From assembly GCF_004795105.1 (NCBI RefSeq), contig NZ_SSBL01000010.1, forward strand, positions 62,001-126,000: a stretch of DNA of 64,000 nucleotides. The letters run 5' to 3'. Shown here piece after piece: positions 51,160 through 59,767 of this stretch (position 1 is the first letter of the stretch; each line of letters starts with the position of its first letter). The notes under the pieces are model-generated. The model was not told where the DNA came from. It searched no databases and saw nothing but the letters and a program-made list of their open reading frames with translations. Source of the stretch: Streptomyces sp. A0642 (lineage in GTDB: Bacteria > Actinomycetota > Actinomycetes > Streptomycetales > Streptomycetaceae). The translations under genes were made by a program, and so were the position numbers.

Positions 51160-52752
51160 TCACACCGCTCCGGCTCCCGTCAGCGCACGCACCTCCGTCT
51201 CCGCGTGCTTGGCCTCGTCGGGCGGCTCGGCCGAGGTGACCGTGCCGGCCCAGCCGGCCAGGAAGCCCAGCGGGATGGAGACCAGACCGGGGTTCTCCAG
51301 CGGGAAGAGCTGGAAGTCCACCCCCGGGAACAGAGACGTGGCACTGCCCGAGACGACCGGCGAGAGCAGGACGAGCACGGCAGCGGGAATGAGACCGCCG
51401 TAGACGGACCACACCGCCCCGCGCGTGGTGAACTTCCGCCAGAACAGCGAGAAGATCAGCACCGGAAGGTTCGCGGATGCGGCGACCGCGAAGGCCAGAC
51501 CCACCAGGAACGCCACGTTCAGATCCTGCGCGACGAGTCCCAGTCCGATGGCGGCCACCCCGATCCCGGCCGCGGCGACCCGCGCCACGGCGACCTCGCT
51601 GTACTGCCGGGAACCCGGCCGCCGGAGCGAGGCGTAGAGATCGTGGGCGACGGACGCGGACGAGGCGAGGGTGATACCGGCGACGACGGCGAGGATGGTC
51701 GCGAAGGCCACCGCGGCGACCACGGCGAACAGGATCGTTCCCCCCGTGGAGCCCTCACCACCGCCGAGGACCAGGGCGAGCAGCGGAACGGCCGTGTTGC
51801 CGGCCGGATTCGACTCGCGGACCTGTGCCGATCCGACCAGCGCCGCCGCTCCGAACCCGAGCACGATCGTCATCAGGTAGAAGCTGCCGATGAGGCCGAT
51901 GGACCAGACGACGGACCGGCGGGCGGCCCGGGCGGTGGGCACGGTGTAGAAGCGCGACAGGATGTGCGGCAGGCCCGCCGTGCCGAGTACCAGGGCCAGC
52001 CCCAGGCTGATGAAGTCGACGCGTGCCGTCCAGCTCCCGCCGTAGCGCAGTCCGGGCGAGAGGAACTCCTTGCCGTGACCACTGCGGTCGGCGGCGGAGT
52101 TGAGCAACTCGTTGACGTTCCCGTGGAAGTGGACCAGGACCAGCACGGTGAGCACCACGGTGCCCGCCATCAGCAGGACCGCCTTGACGATCTGGATCCA
52201 GGTGGTGGCGCGCATTCCGCCCAGTGACACGTAGACCACCATGAGCGCCCCGACACCGACGACCGTCCAGGACCGCGCGGCGCCGCTCGTTCCCCCGAGG
52301 AGCAGGGCGACGAGGCTGCCCGCCCCCACCATCTGCGCCACCAGGTAGAGCACGGAGACGGTGACGGACGACGTCCCGGCCGCGATCCGGACGGGGCGCT
52401 CCGCCATGCGGGCCGCCACGACGTCGGCAAGGGTGAACCGCCCGCAGTTGCGGACGAGTTCCGCGACGAGCAGCAGGACGACGAGCCAGGCGACCAGGAA
52501 GCCGACCGAGTAGAGCATGCCGTCGTAGCCGTAGAGGGCGATCACCCCGGAGATACCGAGGAACGAAGCGGCCGACATGTAGTCACCCGCGATGGCGAAG
52601 CCGTTCTCCAGGGGCGAGAACAGCCGGCCGCCCGCGTAGAACTCCTCGGCCGAGCCCTGCCGGTTGCGGCTCACCCAGGTCGTGATGCCCAGGGTGACGG
52701 CGATGAAGGCGCTGAACAGCAGGAGCGCCAGGGTCTGGTGGTTCCCGCTCAA
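51160..52752 (-). CDS. Sodium/solute symporter, acetate permease (ActP) type
   Basis: Membrane transporter of 530 residues, solute:sodium symporter family, about thirteen spans. Typical segments are EEFYAGGRLFSPLENGFAIAGDYMSAASFLG near the N-terminus, GTAGLPHILSRFYTVP and ASSASVAHDLYASL. Relatives import acetate, propionate or pyruvate. The TTG at 52752 overlaps the DUF485 stop as TTGA. Pairing with DUF485 mirrors yjcH-actP of E. coli. Confidence 0.92.
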   Translation of the reverse strand: MSGNHQTLALLLFSAFIAVTLGITTWVSRNRQGSAEEFYAGGRLFSPLENGFAIAGDYMSAASFLGISGVIALYGYDGMLYSVGFLVAWLVVLLLVAELVRNCGRFTLADVVAARMAERPVRIAAGTSSVTVSVLYLVAQMVGAGSLVALLLGGTSGAARSWTVVGVGALMVVYVSLGGMRATTWIQIVKAVLLMAGTVVLTVLVLVHFHGNVNELLNSAADRSGHGKEFLSPGLRYGGSWTARVDFISLGLALVLGTAGLPHILSRFYTVPTARAARRSVVWSIGLIGSFYLMTIVLGFGAAALVGSAQVRESNPAGNTAVPLLALVLGGGEGSTGGTILFAVVAAVAFATILAVVAGITLASSASVAHDLYASLRRPGSRQYSEVAVARVAAAGIGVAAIGLGLVAQDLNVAFLVGLAFAVAASANLPVLIFSLFWRKFTTRGAVWSVYGGLIPAAVLVLLSPVVSGSATSLFPGVDFQLFPLENPGLVSIPLGFLAGWAGTVTSAEPPDEAKHAETEVRALTGAGAV

Positions 52753-53225
52753 CGTCCGATCCCCCGCGTCATCTCCTGGGTGTCCCAGCGCAGATCGAGC
52801 GCGGCCCGGTCCCTGCGCAGCCGTGCGTGCCGGGCGTACGCCCCGGTGAGCAGGAACGTGGTGAGGAACTGCCCCAGCCCGGCGACCATGGCGACGTTGA
52901 CCGCCCCGGCCACCGGGCGGGCCATCAGGCCGGGTGCGGTGACCGCGGTGACGACGTAGGCGAGGTACCAGACGAGGAAGGCGAGGGTGGCGGGGACGAC
53001 GAATCGCCGGTACCGGCGGCGCACCTCCTGGAAGGCCTCGCTGCGCTGCACCTCCAGGTAGATCTCCGCGGCACTGTGGCCCCGCACCGGTGCGGCGGCG
53101 CCGGGCGGCGCGGTGGGCGCGAAACCTCCCGTGCCGTCCAGTTCCCCCCATCCGGAGGCCAGTGCGTCGTACCACGGGTCGTCGAGCCGCATCCCTGCGG
53201 CCTCGCGCCCTGCTTCCTTCTCCAC
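52749..53225 (-). CDS. DUF485 membrane protein, partner of the symporter
   Basis: Protein of 158 residues with two membrane spans (about 84-105 and 115-138) and the DUF485 core (EVQRSEAFQEVRRRYRRFVVP, GQFLTTFLLTGAYARHAR). The family occurs almost always before ActP-type symporters and is thought to assist them. The N-terminal 60 residues are longer than usual. The GTG at 53225 has a GGGGAG ribosome-binding site; an ATG at 53193 is an alternative. Confidence 0.88.
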   Translation of the reverse strand: MEKEAGREAAGMRLDDPWYDALASGWGELDGTGGFAPTAPPGAAAPVRGHSAAEIYLEVQRSEAFQEVRRRYRRFVVPATLAFLVWYLAYVVTAVTAPGLMARPVAGAVNVAMVAGLGQFLTTFLLTGAYARHARLRRDRAALDLRWDTQEMTRGIGR

Positions 53226-53313
53226 CGAACAACTCCCCTTGTCCACGGACCACTTCGGCCGCGTACCCAAGAATGGTCAGATCGGGAAGATCCCGGGCAC
53301 TTCATTCCTCGGA

Positions 53314-53333
53314 CTTCACCTCTTCAGGTGAAG
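53314..53333 (-). terminator. Hairpin over the stop codon of the LuxR-type regulator
   Basis: CTTCACCT at 53314-53321 and AGGTGAAG at 53326-53333 form a perfect 8-bp stem with a CTTC loop; the stop codon lies in it. Probably a short terminator. Confidence 0.55.
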
Positions 53334-54001
53334 GATGTCCCGGGCGGCTGTGCGATCCCTCGAACGTACGCATAGCGGACCGCCTGGGCCCGGTCTCGGA
53401 GCCCCGCCTTGGCGAACAGGTTGTTGATGTGGCTCTTCACGGTGGCCTGCGAGATGTGGAGGCTGCGGGCGATCTCCGCGTTGGACATCCCCTCGGCGAT
53501 CAGGACGAGCACCTCGGCCTCGCGGGGAGTCATCCCGTCGGGCAGTTCCGGCTCACCGCCGTGAGCACGCGGCAGCGGCCCCTCGGTGACCTGCTCCAGC
53601 AGACGGCGCTGGATGGCGGGCGAGAGCCCCGCTTCGCCCGAGAGCACGGCATGGACGGCCCGTACGATCTCGTCGCCGCCGGCGTCCTTCGTCAGATAGC
53701 CGCGGGCCCCCGCCCGAAGCGCCGGGAAGAGCGAATCGTCGTCGGCGAAGGTCGTCAGCACCACCACCTGCGTGCCAGGGAAGTCCCTGCGGATGCGGCG
53801 CGTCGCCTCCACCCCGTCACAGCGGGGCATCCTCAGGTCCATCAGGACGACGTCCGGTGCGTGCTCCGCGACGAGGGCGACGGCCTCCTCCCCGTCCTTC
53901 GCCGATCCGACCACCTCGATCCCGGGCAGCAGCCCCAGCAGCATGACGATTCCCTCACGCACCACCGACTGATCGTCGGCGACCACCACCCGCGCGGTCA
54001 C
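53324..54001 (-). CDS. NarL/LuxR-type response regulator
   Basis: Response regulator of 225 residues: receiver domain with D55 in VVLMDLRMPRCDG and K in YLTKDAGG, and a C-terminal LuxR helix-turn-helix (MTPREAEVLVLIAEGMSNAEIARSL). GTG start at 54001 overlaps the kinase stop as GTGA. Last gene of a three-gene operon. Its targets are unknown. Confidence 0.94.
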   Translation of the reverse strand: MTARVVVADDQSVVREGIVMLLGLLPGIEVVGSAKDGEEAVALVAEHAPDVVLMDLRMPRCDGVEATRRIRRDFPGTQVVVLTTFADDDSLFPALRAGARGYLTKDAGGDEIVRAVHAVLSGEAGLSPAIQRRLLEQVTEGPLPRAHGGEPELPDGMTPREAEVLVLIAEGMSNAEIARSLHISQATVKSHINNLFAKAGLRDRAQAVRYAYVRGIAQPPGTSFT

Positions 54002-55161
54002 GCGGGCACTCGCAGACTCACCACGAAGCCCTCCTCGCCGGGACCGGCCTCCAGGCTGCCTCCCAGCAGTTCGGCGCGCTCCCTCATCCCCAGCAGACCG
54101 TAGCCGGAGCCACTGACAGCGAGGGCTCCGCCGGCACCGGCCCCGCCCGAATCGCTCACCTCCAGGGCGACCGCGTCCGGCTGGTACCGCAGTCTGATGA
54201 GCACCCTGGCCCCCGGGGCGTGCTTGCGCACATTGGTGAGCGCCTCCTGCGCGACGCGCCGGACCGTCTGCGAGGCCTCGGCGGTCAGGGTCCGCCGCTC
54301 ACCCTCCACTCGGACCTCGACCGGCTCGGCCCCCACCAGCTGCCGCAGGAACTCCTCCACGGGTGACACCTCACCGCGGAGGGCGGACAGCGCCTGCCGG
54401 GTCTCCGCGAGTCCTTCGCGGGCCATGGAGCGGGCCGCGACGACCCGTTCCAGGACCTGGTCCCGGAACTCCCCCGCAGGCTCCCTCTCGATCAGCAGCC
54501 GCGCCGCCTCGAGGTGCACCAGCTGCGCCGAGAGGCTGTGCGCGAGCACGTCGTGGATCTCCCGGGCGATGCGGGACCGCTCGTCCAGCGCCGCCGTCTC
54601 GGCTTCCGCCGCCCGGGCCGCCCGCTCCTGGGCCAGGAGTCGCTGCGCGCTTCCCCGGGCCTCGGCGTCCAGACGCAGCACGTACCCCGCGAGACAGAGC
54701 CCGCCCGCGGTCAAGGCCGTGGTCCTCCAGTCGTCGCTCCCCACCACGGCGTACGCTCCGAGCACCACGGCAGCGGCCGGAACACCGGCCGAGAGCGGCA
54801 GCCGCTCCAGCGCCGCGACCGCGCAGCCGCACCAGAGCACCACCGCCGGCACGTCGGCCCCGGCCCCCTGCGCGCCGGACGCCGCCAGCAGGAGCAGGGC
54901 CAGCAGCCCGAGCGAGGGCCCCAGGCGGTGCTCCAGGGTGGTCCGGAAGAACGCCACGGCGGCCGCCGCGCATCCGGCGACGCAGGCCAGACCGCCCACC
55001 GTCTCCCACGGGCCGAACAGGCCGCCCGTGAAGGTCCCCCAGAGCATCGCGGTGAGCAGCCCGGCCCTCACGCACCACCCGATCACGGCCCGTGCTCGGG
55101 TCCGCGTCTCCCGTGAGAGCGCCTCCCTCGAAGGCCAGCTCGTCCATGCGGCGGGAGTCAC
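53998..55161 (-). CDS. NarL-partner sensor histidine kinase
   Basis: Membrane histidine kinase of 387 residues with about five to six spans in the first 165 residues and no sizeable extracytoplasmic domain. HisKA_3 phospho-acceptor H203 in REIHDVLAHSLSAQLVHLE, then a shortened HATPase domain (AQEALTNVRKHAPGA, GYGLLGMRERAELLGG). The GTG at 55161 has an AAGGA ribosome-binding site and overlaps the stop of the upstream membrane protein gene. Such kinases probably sense membrane-linked signals, perhaps through that protein. Confidence 0.92.
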   Translation of the reverse strand: MTPAAWTSWPSREALSRETRTRARAVIGWCVRAGLLTAMLWGTFTGGLFGPWETVGGLACVAGCAAAAVAFFRTTLEHRLGPSLGLLALLLLAASGAQGAGADVPAVVLWCGCAVAALERLPLSAGVPAAAVVLGAYAVVGSDDWRTTALTAGGLCLAGYVLRLDAEARGSAQRLLAQERAARAAEAETAALDERSRIAREIHDVLAHSLSAQLVHLEAARLLIEREPAGEFRDQVLERVVAARSMAREGLAETRQALSALRGEVSPVEEFLRQLVGAEPVEVRVEGERRTLTAEASQTVRRVAQEALTNVRKHAPGARVLIRLRYQPDAVALEVSDSGGAGAGGALAVSGSGYGLLGMRERAELLGGSLEAGPGEEGFVVSLRVPA

Positions 55162-55697
55162 ACACGGTCCTTCATAGGCCGGACCAGCGCGCCCCCGGCG
55201 GGACCGGGGCTCGTGTCCTCGGCGGGAGCGGGGCCGGTCCGCGCCATCCCTGCCACCCGGAGGGCCAGCGCACCGCTGCGCACCAGCAGGGTGACCGCGA
55301 GAGCCGCCATCAGGGCCTGGCCGCCCTGGTGTATGCCCAGGGCCGCGCCGAGGCCGTACAAAGCCGCTCGCAGGACCAGTCCTCCGGTCCAGACGCAGAC
55401 GGTCGCCTTGGTGCCCTTGCTCCACAGCGTGCCGTCCTCCGCGTGCCAGAGCCGGGTCGTCCAGGCCCAGCCCGCGCCGGTGACCAGTCCCACGGCCAGT
55501 TCGGCGCCCAGGACGACGACGGACAGCGCCTGATGGTGCGGATCCATGAGTCCGGGCTCGCGCAGAGCCATGACGAGCAGCACGCCCGGCAGGACCCACC
55601 AGCGGCGGTCGCCCGAGATCCGCTGGGCCGAGCACTGGCGGACCACGACGACGGCGATGACCGCGATGATCACCAGGACATTGACAGGCCCGGACAT
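55158..55697 (-). CDS. DUF1453-like integral membrane protein
   Basis: Protein of 179 residues with about five spans (NVLVIIAVIAVVVVRQ, RRWWVLPGVLLVMAL, SVVVLGAELAVGLVTGAGWAW, GGLVLRAALYGLG, ALMAALAVTLLVRSGALAL) and a short cytoplasmic tail. Proteins of this type are encoded next to two-component systems and may act as accessory sensors. The ATG is at 55697 behind a GGAGG site. First gene of the coupled membrane protein-kinase-regulator unit. Confidence 0.82.
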   Translation of the reverse strand: MSGPVNVLVIIAVIAVVVVRQCSAQRISGDRRWWVLPGVLLVMALREPGLMDPHHQALSVVVLGAELAVGLVTGAGWAWTTRLWHAEDGTLWSKGTKATVCVWTGGLVLRAALYGLGAALGIHQGGQALMAALAVTLLVRSGALALRVAGMARTGPAPAEDTSPGPAGGALVRPMKDRV

Positions 55698-55786
55698 GGG
55701 CGCCTCCGTGTTGCGGGGAGTTCGTTCACCCCGACGCTACGGAAACGGCCCGCTCAGCGGATCGGCTCACGGGTGGACCACGGGTG

Positions 55787-55824
55787 GAGCCGTGGTCTCC
55801 ACCCCAGGGTGCAGACCACGGCTC
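55787..55824 (-). terminator. Terminator after the gyrB/parE-type gene
   Basis: A perfect 12-bp inverted repeat (GAGCCGTGGTCT at 55787-55798 with 55813-55824) and a 14-nt loop, 31 bp beyond the stop. Confidence 0.8.
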
Positions 55825-55855
55825 GGTCCGGCGGGATGCCGGGACGGACGCGGGC

Positions 55856-57976
55856 TCAGACGTCGATGCGCGAGCGGTCCAGCGTGGCCGCCGAGCTGGT
55901 GATGAACTCCTTGCGGGGCGCCACTTCGTTGCCCATCAGGAGATCGAAGACCTTCTCCGACGATTCCAGGTCGCCGATGTTGATCCGCCGCAGCGTGCGA
56001 TGGCGCGGATCCATCGTCGTCTCCGCCAGCTGGTCGGCGTCCATCTCCCCCAGACCCTTGTAACGCTGGATCGAGTCCTTGTACCGGACGTTCTTACGCT
56101 GGAGCTCCAGCAGCCGCTGGCGCAGCTCGTTGTCCGAGTACGTGTAGATGTACTTGTCCTGGCCCTTCTTCGGCTGGACCAGCTCGATCCTGTGCAGCGG
56201 GGGCACCGCGGCGAAGACCCTCCCCGCCTCGACCATCGGGCGCATGTACCGCTGGAAGAGCGTCAGCAGCAGGATGCGGATGTGGGCGCCGTCCACGTCG
56301 GCGTCCACCAGCAGCACGATCTTGCCGTAGCGGGCGGCGTCGATGTCGAAGGTCCGGCCGGACCCCGCTCCTATGACCTGGATGATCGCCCCGCACTCGG
56401 CGTTCTTCAGCATGTCCGAGACGGATGCCTTCTGAACGTTGAGGATCTTGCCGCGAATCGGCAGGAGCGCCTGGAACTCGCTGTTGCGTGCCAGCTTGGC
56501 GGTACCCAGCGCGGAGTCGCCCTCCACGATGAACAGCTCGCTGCGCTCCACGTCGTCGCTGCGGCAGTCGGCGAGCTTCGCCGGCAGCGAGGAGGACTCC
56601 AGAGCCGTCTTGCGGCGCTGCGCGTCCTTGTGCTGACGGGCGGCGATCCGTGTGCGGGCGGCTGCCACCGCCTTCTCCAGAACGGCCCTGGCCTGGGCCT
56701 TGGCGTCCCGCTTGGTGGAGGTCAGGAAAGCCTTGAGCTCCTTGGCCACGACGTTGGCGACGATCCGGTTGGCCGCTGAGGTGCCCAGCACCTCCTTGGT
56801 CTGGCCCTCGAACTGCGGCTCCGCCAGCCGGACGGTCACGACCGCGGTGAGGCCCTCCAGTGCGTCGTCCTTGACGATGTCGTCCTCGGCGACGCGGAGC
56901 ATCTTCGCGGACCGGAGCACCTCGTTGACCGTCCTGGTCACAGAACGTTCGAAGCCGGATACGTGCGTGCCGCCCTTGGGGGTGGCGATGATGTTGACGA
57001 AGGACTTCAGGTTGGTGTCGTATCCCGTGCCCCAGCGCATGGCGATGTCGACGACCAGCTCCCGGGTGACCTCGGTCGCCGTCATGTGCCCGACCTCGTC
57101 GAGCACCGGGACGGTCTCCTTGAAGGTGCCCTGTCCGCTCAGGCGCAGGACGTCGCAGACCGCCTTGTCCTGGGCGAGGTACTCGCAGAACTCGCTGATG
57201 CCGCCGTCGTAGCGGAACGTCTCCTCCGACTTGCCCTCTCCGTCCAGGCCCCGCTCGTCGCGCACGACGATGGTGAGGCCGGGGACGAGGAAGGCGGTCT
57301 GGCGTGCCCGCTGGTACAGCGTCTCCAGGTTGAGCTTGGCGTCCTTCAGGAAGATCTGCCGGTCCGCCCAGTACCGCACCCTCGTGCCGGTGCGGGTCTT
57401 GGGCACACGCTTGCCCTTGAGCAGCCCGTTGGCCGGGTCGAAGGGGCTGTCGGGCCCCTGCTCGGTGAACATGCCCGGAACCCCGCGCCGGAAGCTGATC
57501 GAGTGGGTCGCGCCGTTGAGGTCGACCTCGACGTCGAGCCGGGCGGAAAGGGCGTTGACGACAGAGGCGCCGACCCCGTGCAGACCGCCGGAGGCTGCGT
57601 AGGCGCCGCCACCGAACTTGCCTCCGGCGTGCAGCTTGGTCATGACGACCTCGACGCCGGACAGGCCGGTCTTGGGCTCGATGTCGACCGGGATGCCCCG
57701 GCCGTTGTCCCTGACCTCGACGGAGGCGTCGTCGTGAAGGATGACCTCGATGTGATCGCAGTACCCGCCGAGGGCCTCGTCGACGGAGTTGTCGATGATC
57801 TCCCAGAGGCAGTGCATGAGGCCGCGGCTGTCGGTGGACCCGATGTACATGCCGGGGCGCTTGCGAACCGCTTCAAGCCCCTCGAGTACGAGCAGGTGCC
57901 GCGCGGTGTAGTTGGAACCGTCTCGGTCTGCTCCGGTCAGCAGCGCAGTGGACGGCACGGACGTATCGGCGGTCAC
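55856..57976 (-). CDS. DNA gyrase/topoisomerase IV subunit B (ParE type)
   Basis: ATPase subunit of a type IIA topoisomerase, 706 residues. GHKL ATPase motifs: EIIDNSVDEALGG, DNGRGIPVDI, GGKFGGGAYAASGGLHGVG. Toprim motifs: EGDSALGTAK and the acidic DADVDGAHIRILLLT. The C-terminal segment QRYKGLGEMDADQLAETTMDP is diagnostic. The GTG at 57976 has a GAGGAG ribosome-binding site. It is probably the partner of the A subunit at 41140-43590, as a second enzyme besides the gyrase encoded near oriC. Confidence 0.94.
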   Translation of the reverse strand: MTADTSVPSTALLTGADRDGSNYTARHLLVLEGLEAVRKRPGMYIGSTDSRGLMHCLWEIIDNSVDEALGGYCDHIEVILHDDASVEVRDNGRGIPVDIEPKTGLSGVEVVMTKLHAGGKFGGGAYAASGGLHGVGASVVNALSARLDVEVDLNGATHSISFRRGVPGMFTEQGPDSPFDPANGLLKGKRVPKTRTGTRVRYWADRQIFLKDAKLNLETLYQRARQTAFLVPGLTIVVRDERGLDGEGKSEETFRYDGGISEFCEYLAQDKAVCDVLRLSGQGTFKETVPVLDEVGHMTATEVTRELVVDIAMRWGTGYDTNLKSFVNIIATPKGGTHVSGFERSVTRTVNEVLRSAKMLRVAEDDIVKDDALEGLTAVVTVRLAEPQFEGQTKEVLGTSAANRIVANVVAKELKAFLTSTKRDAKAQARAVLEKAVAAARTRIAARQHKDAQRRKTALESSSLPAKLADCRSDDVERSELFIVEGDSALGTAKLARNSEFQALLPIRGKILNVQKASVSDMLKNAECGAIIQVIGAGSGRTFDIDAARYGKIVLLVDADVDGAHIRILLLTLFQRYMRPMVEAGRVFAAVPPLHRIELVQPKKGQDKYIYTYSDNELRQRLLELQRKNVRYKDSIQRYKGLGEMDADQLAETTMDPRHRTLRRINIGDLESSEKVFDLLMGNEVAPRKEFITSSAATLDRSRIDV

Positions 57977-58408
57977 GCGGTTCGCTCCTCGCTGAATTTC
58001 ATTTGGGGCCCAGTGGGTCACGGGCTCGGCTTCGGTTGCCGCTGAGAGGGTACCGAGGCCTGGTAGAGCGGGTGTAACGCCACCCTCGGAGAACGCTCAC
58101 ACTAGTCCAGCCTCGCATACACGTTCGATCACTCCTTGGAGTGACATGCACATCACGTTCCCTTCGAGGCATGAACCATTTAGGCTCCGGGCACGTCCTC
58201 ATGAACAACCGGCAAGCCAGCCGGCGGGACCGACCAAGACAAGCAACGCGAAACCGTAGCGCCACGCAATACGGCACATTCGCCGCGAACCGGCAACAGA
58301 CAGCCATCCTGAGAAGAATTTTCGAAAAATGCCACGAGCGGGAACGTTTTCGGCCTGGTTGGATGTTGACCCTGGTACGACAGCTCGTCGAGCTAGAGAA
58401 GAGGCGAC
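57977..58408. promoter_or_regulatory. 432-bp divergent promoter region
   Basis: Between the divergent parE-type and DUF7455 genes; no gene seen. It holds a TTTTCGAAAA palindrome (58319-58328) in an AT-richer stretch, and AGCTCGTCGAGCT (58382-58394), a palindrome next to the DUF7455 ribosome-binding site. Their roles are unknown. Confidence 0.5.
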
Positions 58409-58642
58409 GTGACTACTGTTCTGACCCCCGCGAGCCCGCTGACCGCAGCAGACCGCTGTGACCGTTGCGGCGCCCAGGCCTACCTGCGCGTCGTACTGAT
58501 CAGCGGCGGTGAACTGCTCTTCTGCGCCCACCACGGGCGCAAGTTCGAGCCGGAACTCAAGAAGATCGCCGCGGAAATACAGGATGAGACGGACCGGCTG
58601 ACGGCTGTGCAGGCCCAGGCCGCCGAAGAGGAACAACACTGA
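58409..58642 (+). CDS. DUF7455 family small protein
   Basis: Conserved actinobacterial protein of 77 residues. It begins MTTVLTPASPLTAADRCDRC and has CDRC...CAHH, suggesting a zinc-ribbon like that of small RNA-polymerase- or ribosome-associated factors, followed by a charged helical C-terminus. GTG start with a GAGAAGAGG site. It is a regular neighbour of hrdB and the parE-type gene in Streptomyces. Function unknown. Confidence 0.88.
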   Translation: MTTVLTPASPLTAADRCDRCGAQAYLRVVLISGGELLFCAHHGRKFEPELKKIAAEIQDETDRLTAVQAQAAEEEQH

Positions 58643-58688
58643 CACCTCGCATCCACGACGAGCCAGGGGCCGGTCCCGACCGGCCGAC

Positions 58689-58717
58689 GGGCGGCTCCCC
58701 CACGCGGGGAGCCGCCC
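58689..58717. terminator. Bidirectional terminator
   Basis: A perfect 12-bp inverted repeat (GGGCGGCTCCCC at 58689-58700 with 58706-58717) between the convergent DUF7455 and protease genes. Confidence 0.88.
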
Positions 58718-58745
58718 GTTCTCGTACCCGTTCCGCCCGTGCCGG

Positions 58746-59576
58746 TCAGGCGGCGCCCTCCATCCACGTGAGGGCGGCGGAGACCCGCGTGTAGACCCCC
58801 GGGCTGCCCGCCCGCCCGCACCCGCTCCCCCAGGACACGAGGCCCACAAGCCTTCCCTGGGCCACCAAGGGCCCTCCACTGTCCCCCTGGCAGGCGTCGT
58901 AGCCGCCCTGGGGTTCCCCGGCGCAGAGCATCGCGGAGGCGTCGTACGAGCCGTTGACGCCCGCCGGGTAGGCCTCCTCGCACGCGCTGTCCGGGAGCAC
59001 GGTCACGTCGGCGGACCGGAGCGACGACGCGTAGTCACCGTTCCCGGTCGTATCGCCCCACCCGTAGACGACCGCCGCGGCTCCGGGCTCGTACGCCGGG
59101 TCACCCGCCCCGGCCATGGGAACGACGCTGCTGTCCGGCAGCGCCTCGGCGAGGGTGAGCACCGCGACGTCACCGCTGTTGGTGGCGGGATCGAAACCGG
59201 GGTTGACCCACGTGCCGCTCACGGCGATCTCCTTGCCCCCGGTGCCGTTCAGCTCGTCCCGGCCCGAGACGACCCGCAGATCGCGGACCTGGCCGACATC
59301 GACGCCCAGCGCCTCGGGGCTCAGACAGTGCGCGGCCGTCAGGGCCTTCTTCGGCCCCACCACCACGGCACCGCAGAACTGCCCGGCGCGGGTTCCACCG
59401 AACCGGTCACGGCTGGACAGCGCCACCACCCAGGGGCTGTCCTTGACGTGAGCGGGCCGGCCTCCGATGACGATGCTGTCCGCGACTGCCGAGGCGGGCG
59501 ACGCGAGCGGTATCGCGGCCGTTGCGGCGGTGAGGGCGAGAGCCCCGGTCATGGCGCGGAAGACGGTACGGGACAT
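58746..59576 (-). CDS. Secreted trypsin-like serine protease
   Basis: Chymotrypsin-fold protease of 276 residues. A signal peptide ends near ASPASAVA (about residue 32). The catalytic triad is visible: histidine in LTAAHC, aspartate in SGDVAVLTL and serine in CQGDSGGPLV. An aspartate six residues before the serine predicts cleavage after Arg or Lys. The mature enzyme begins near IVIGGRPA, unlike a classical IVGG terminus, so activation may differ. The ATG at 59576 has an AGGAG site. Downstream of hrdB but separated by a large terminator structure. Confidence 0.92.
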   Translation of the reverse strand: MSRTVFRAMTGALALTAATAAIPLASPASAVADSIVIGGRPAHVKDSPWVVALSSRDRFGGTRAGQFCGAVVVGPKKALTAAHCLSPEALGVDVGQVRDLRVVSGRDELNGTGGKEIAVSGTWVNPGFDPATNSGDVAVLTLAEALPDSSVVPMAGAGDPAYEPGAAAVVYGWGDTTGNGDYASSLRSADVTVLPDSACEEAYPAGVNGSYDASAMLCAGEPQGGYDACQGDSGGPLVAQGRLVGLVSWGSGCGRAGSPGVYTRVSAALTWMEGAA

Positions 59577-59672
59577 ACCTGCTCCTGACTCTGTGATGGA
59601 CGATGCCCACTCAGAGTCGTTCCGCGGACCGCGACCCGCACCCGCACGTGGCCGCCGCACCCGGTGGTCGCA

Positions 59673-59754
59673 CACAGACCGAGGGCCCGGATCCCCACAG
59701 GATGCCGTTGGTCGATTCCAACGGCACCCCGGGGACCCGGGCCCTCGGTCTGTG
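59673..59754 (-). terminator. Large branched terminator structure after hrdB
   Basis: An outer 18-bp perfect stem (59673-59690 with 59737-59754) extends inward by TCCCC/GGGGA and encloses a second hairpin (TGCCGTTGG at 59703-59711 with 59718-59726). It begins 14 bp beyond the hrdB stop. Confidence 0.85.
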
Positions 59755-59767
59755 CGCCTCGGCCGGC

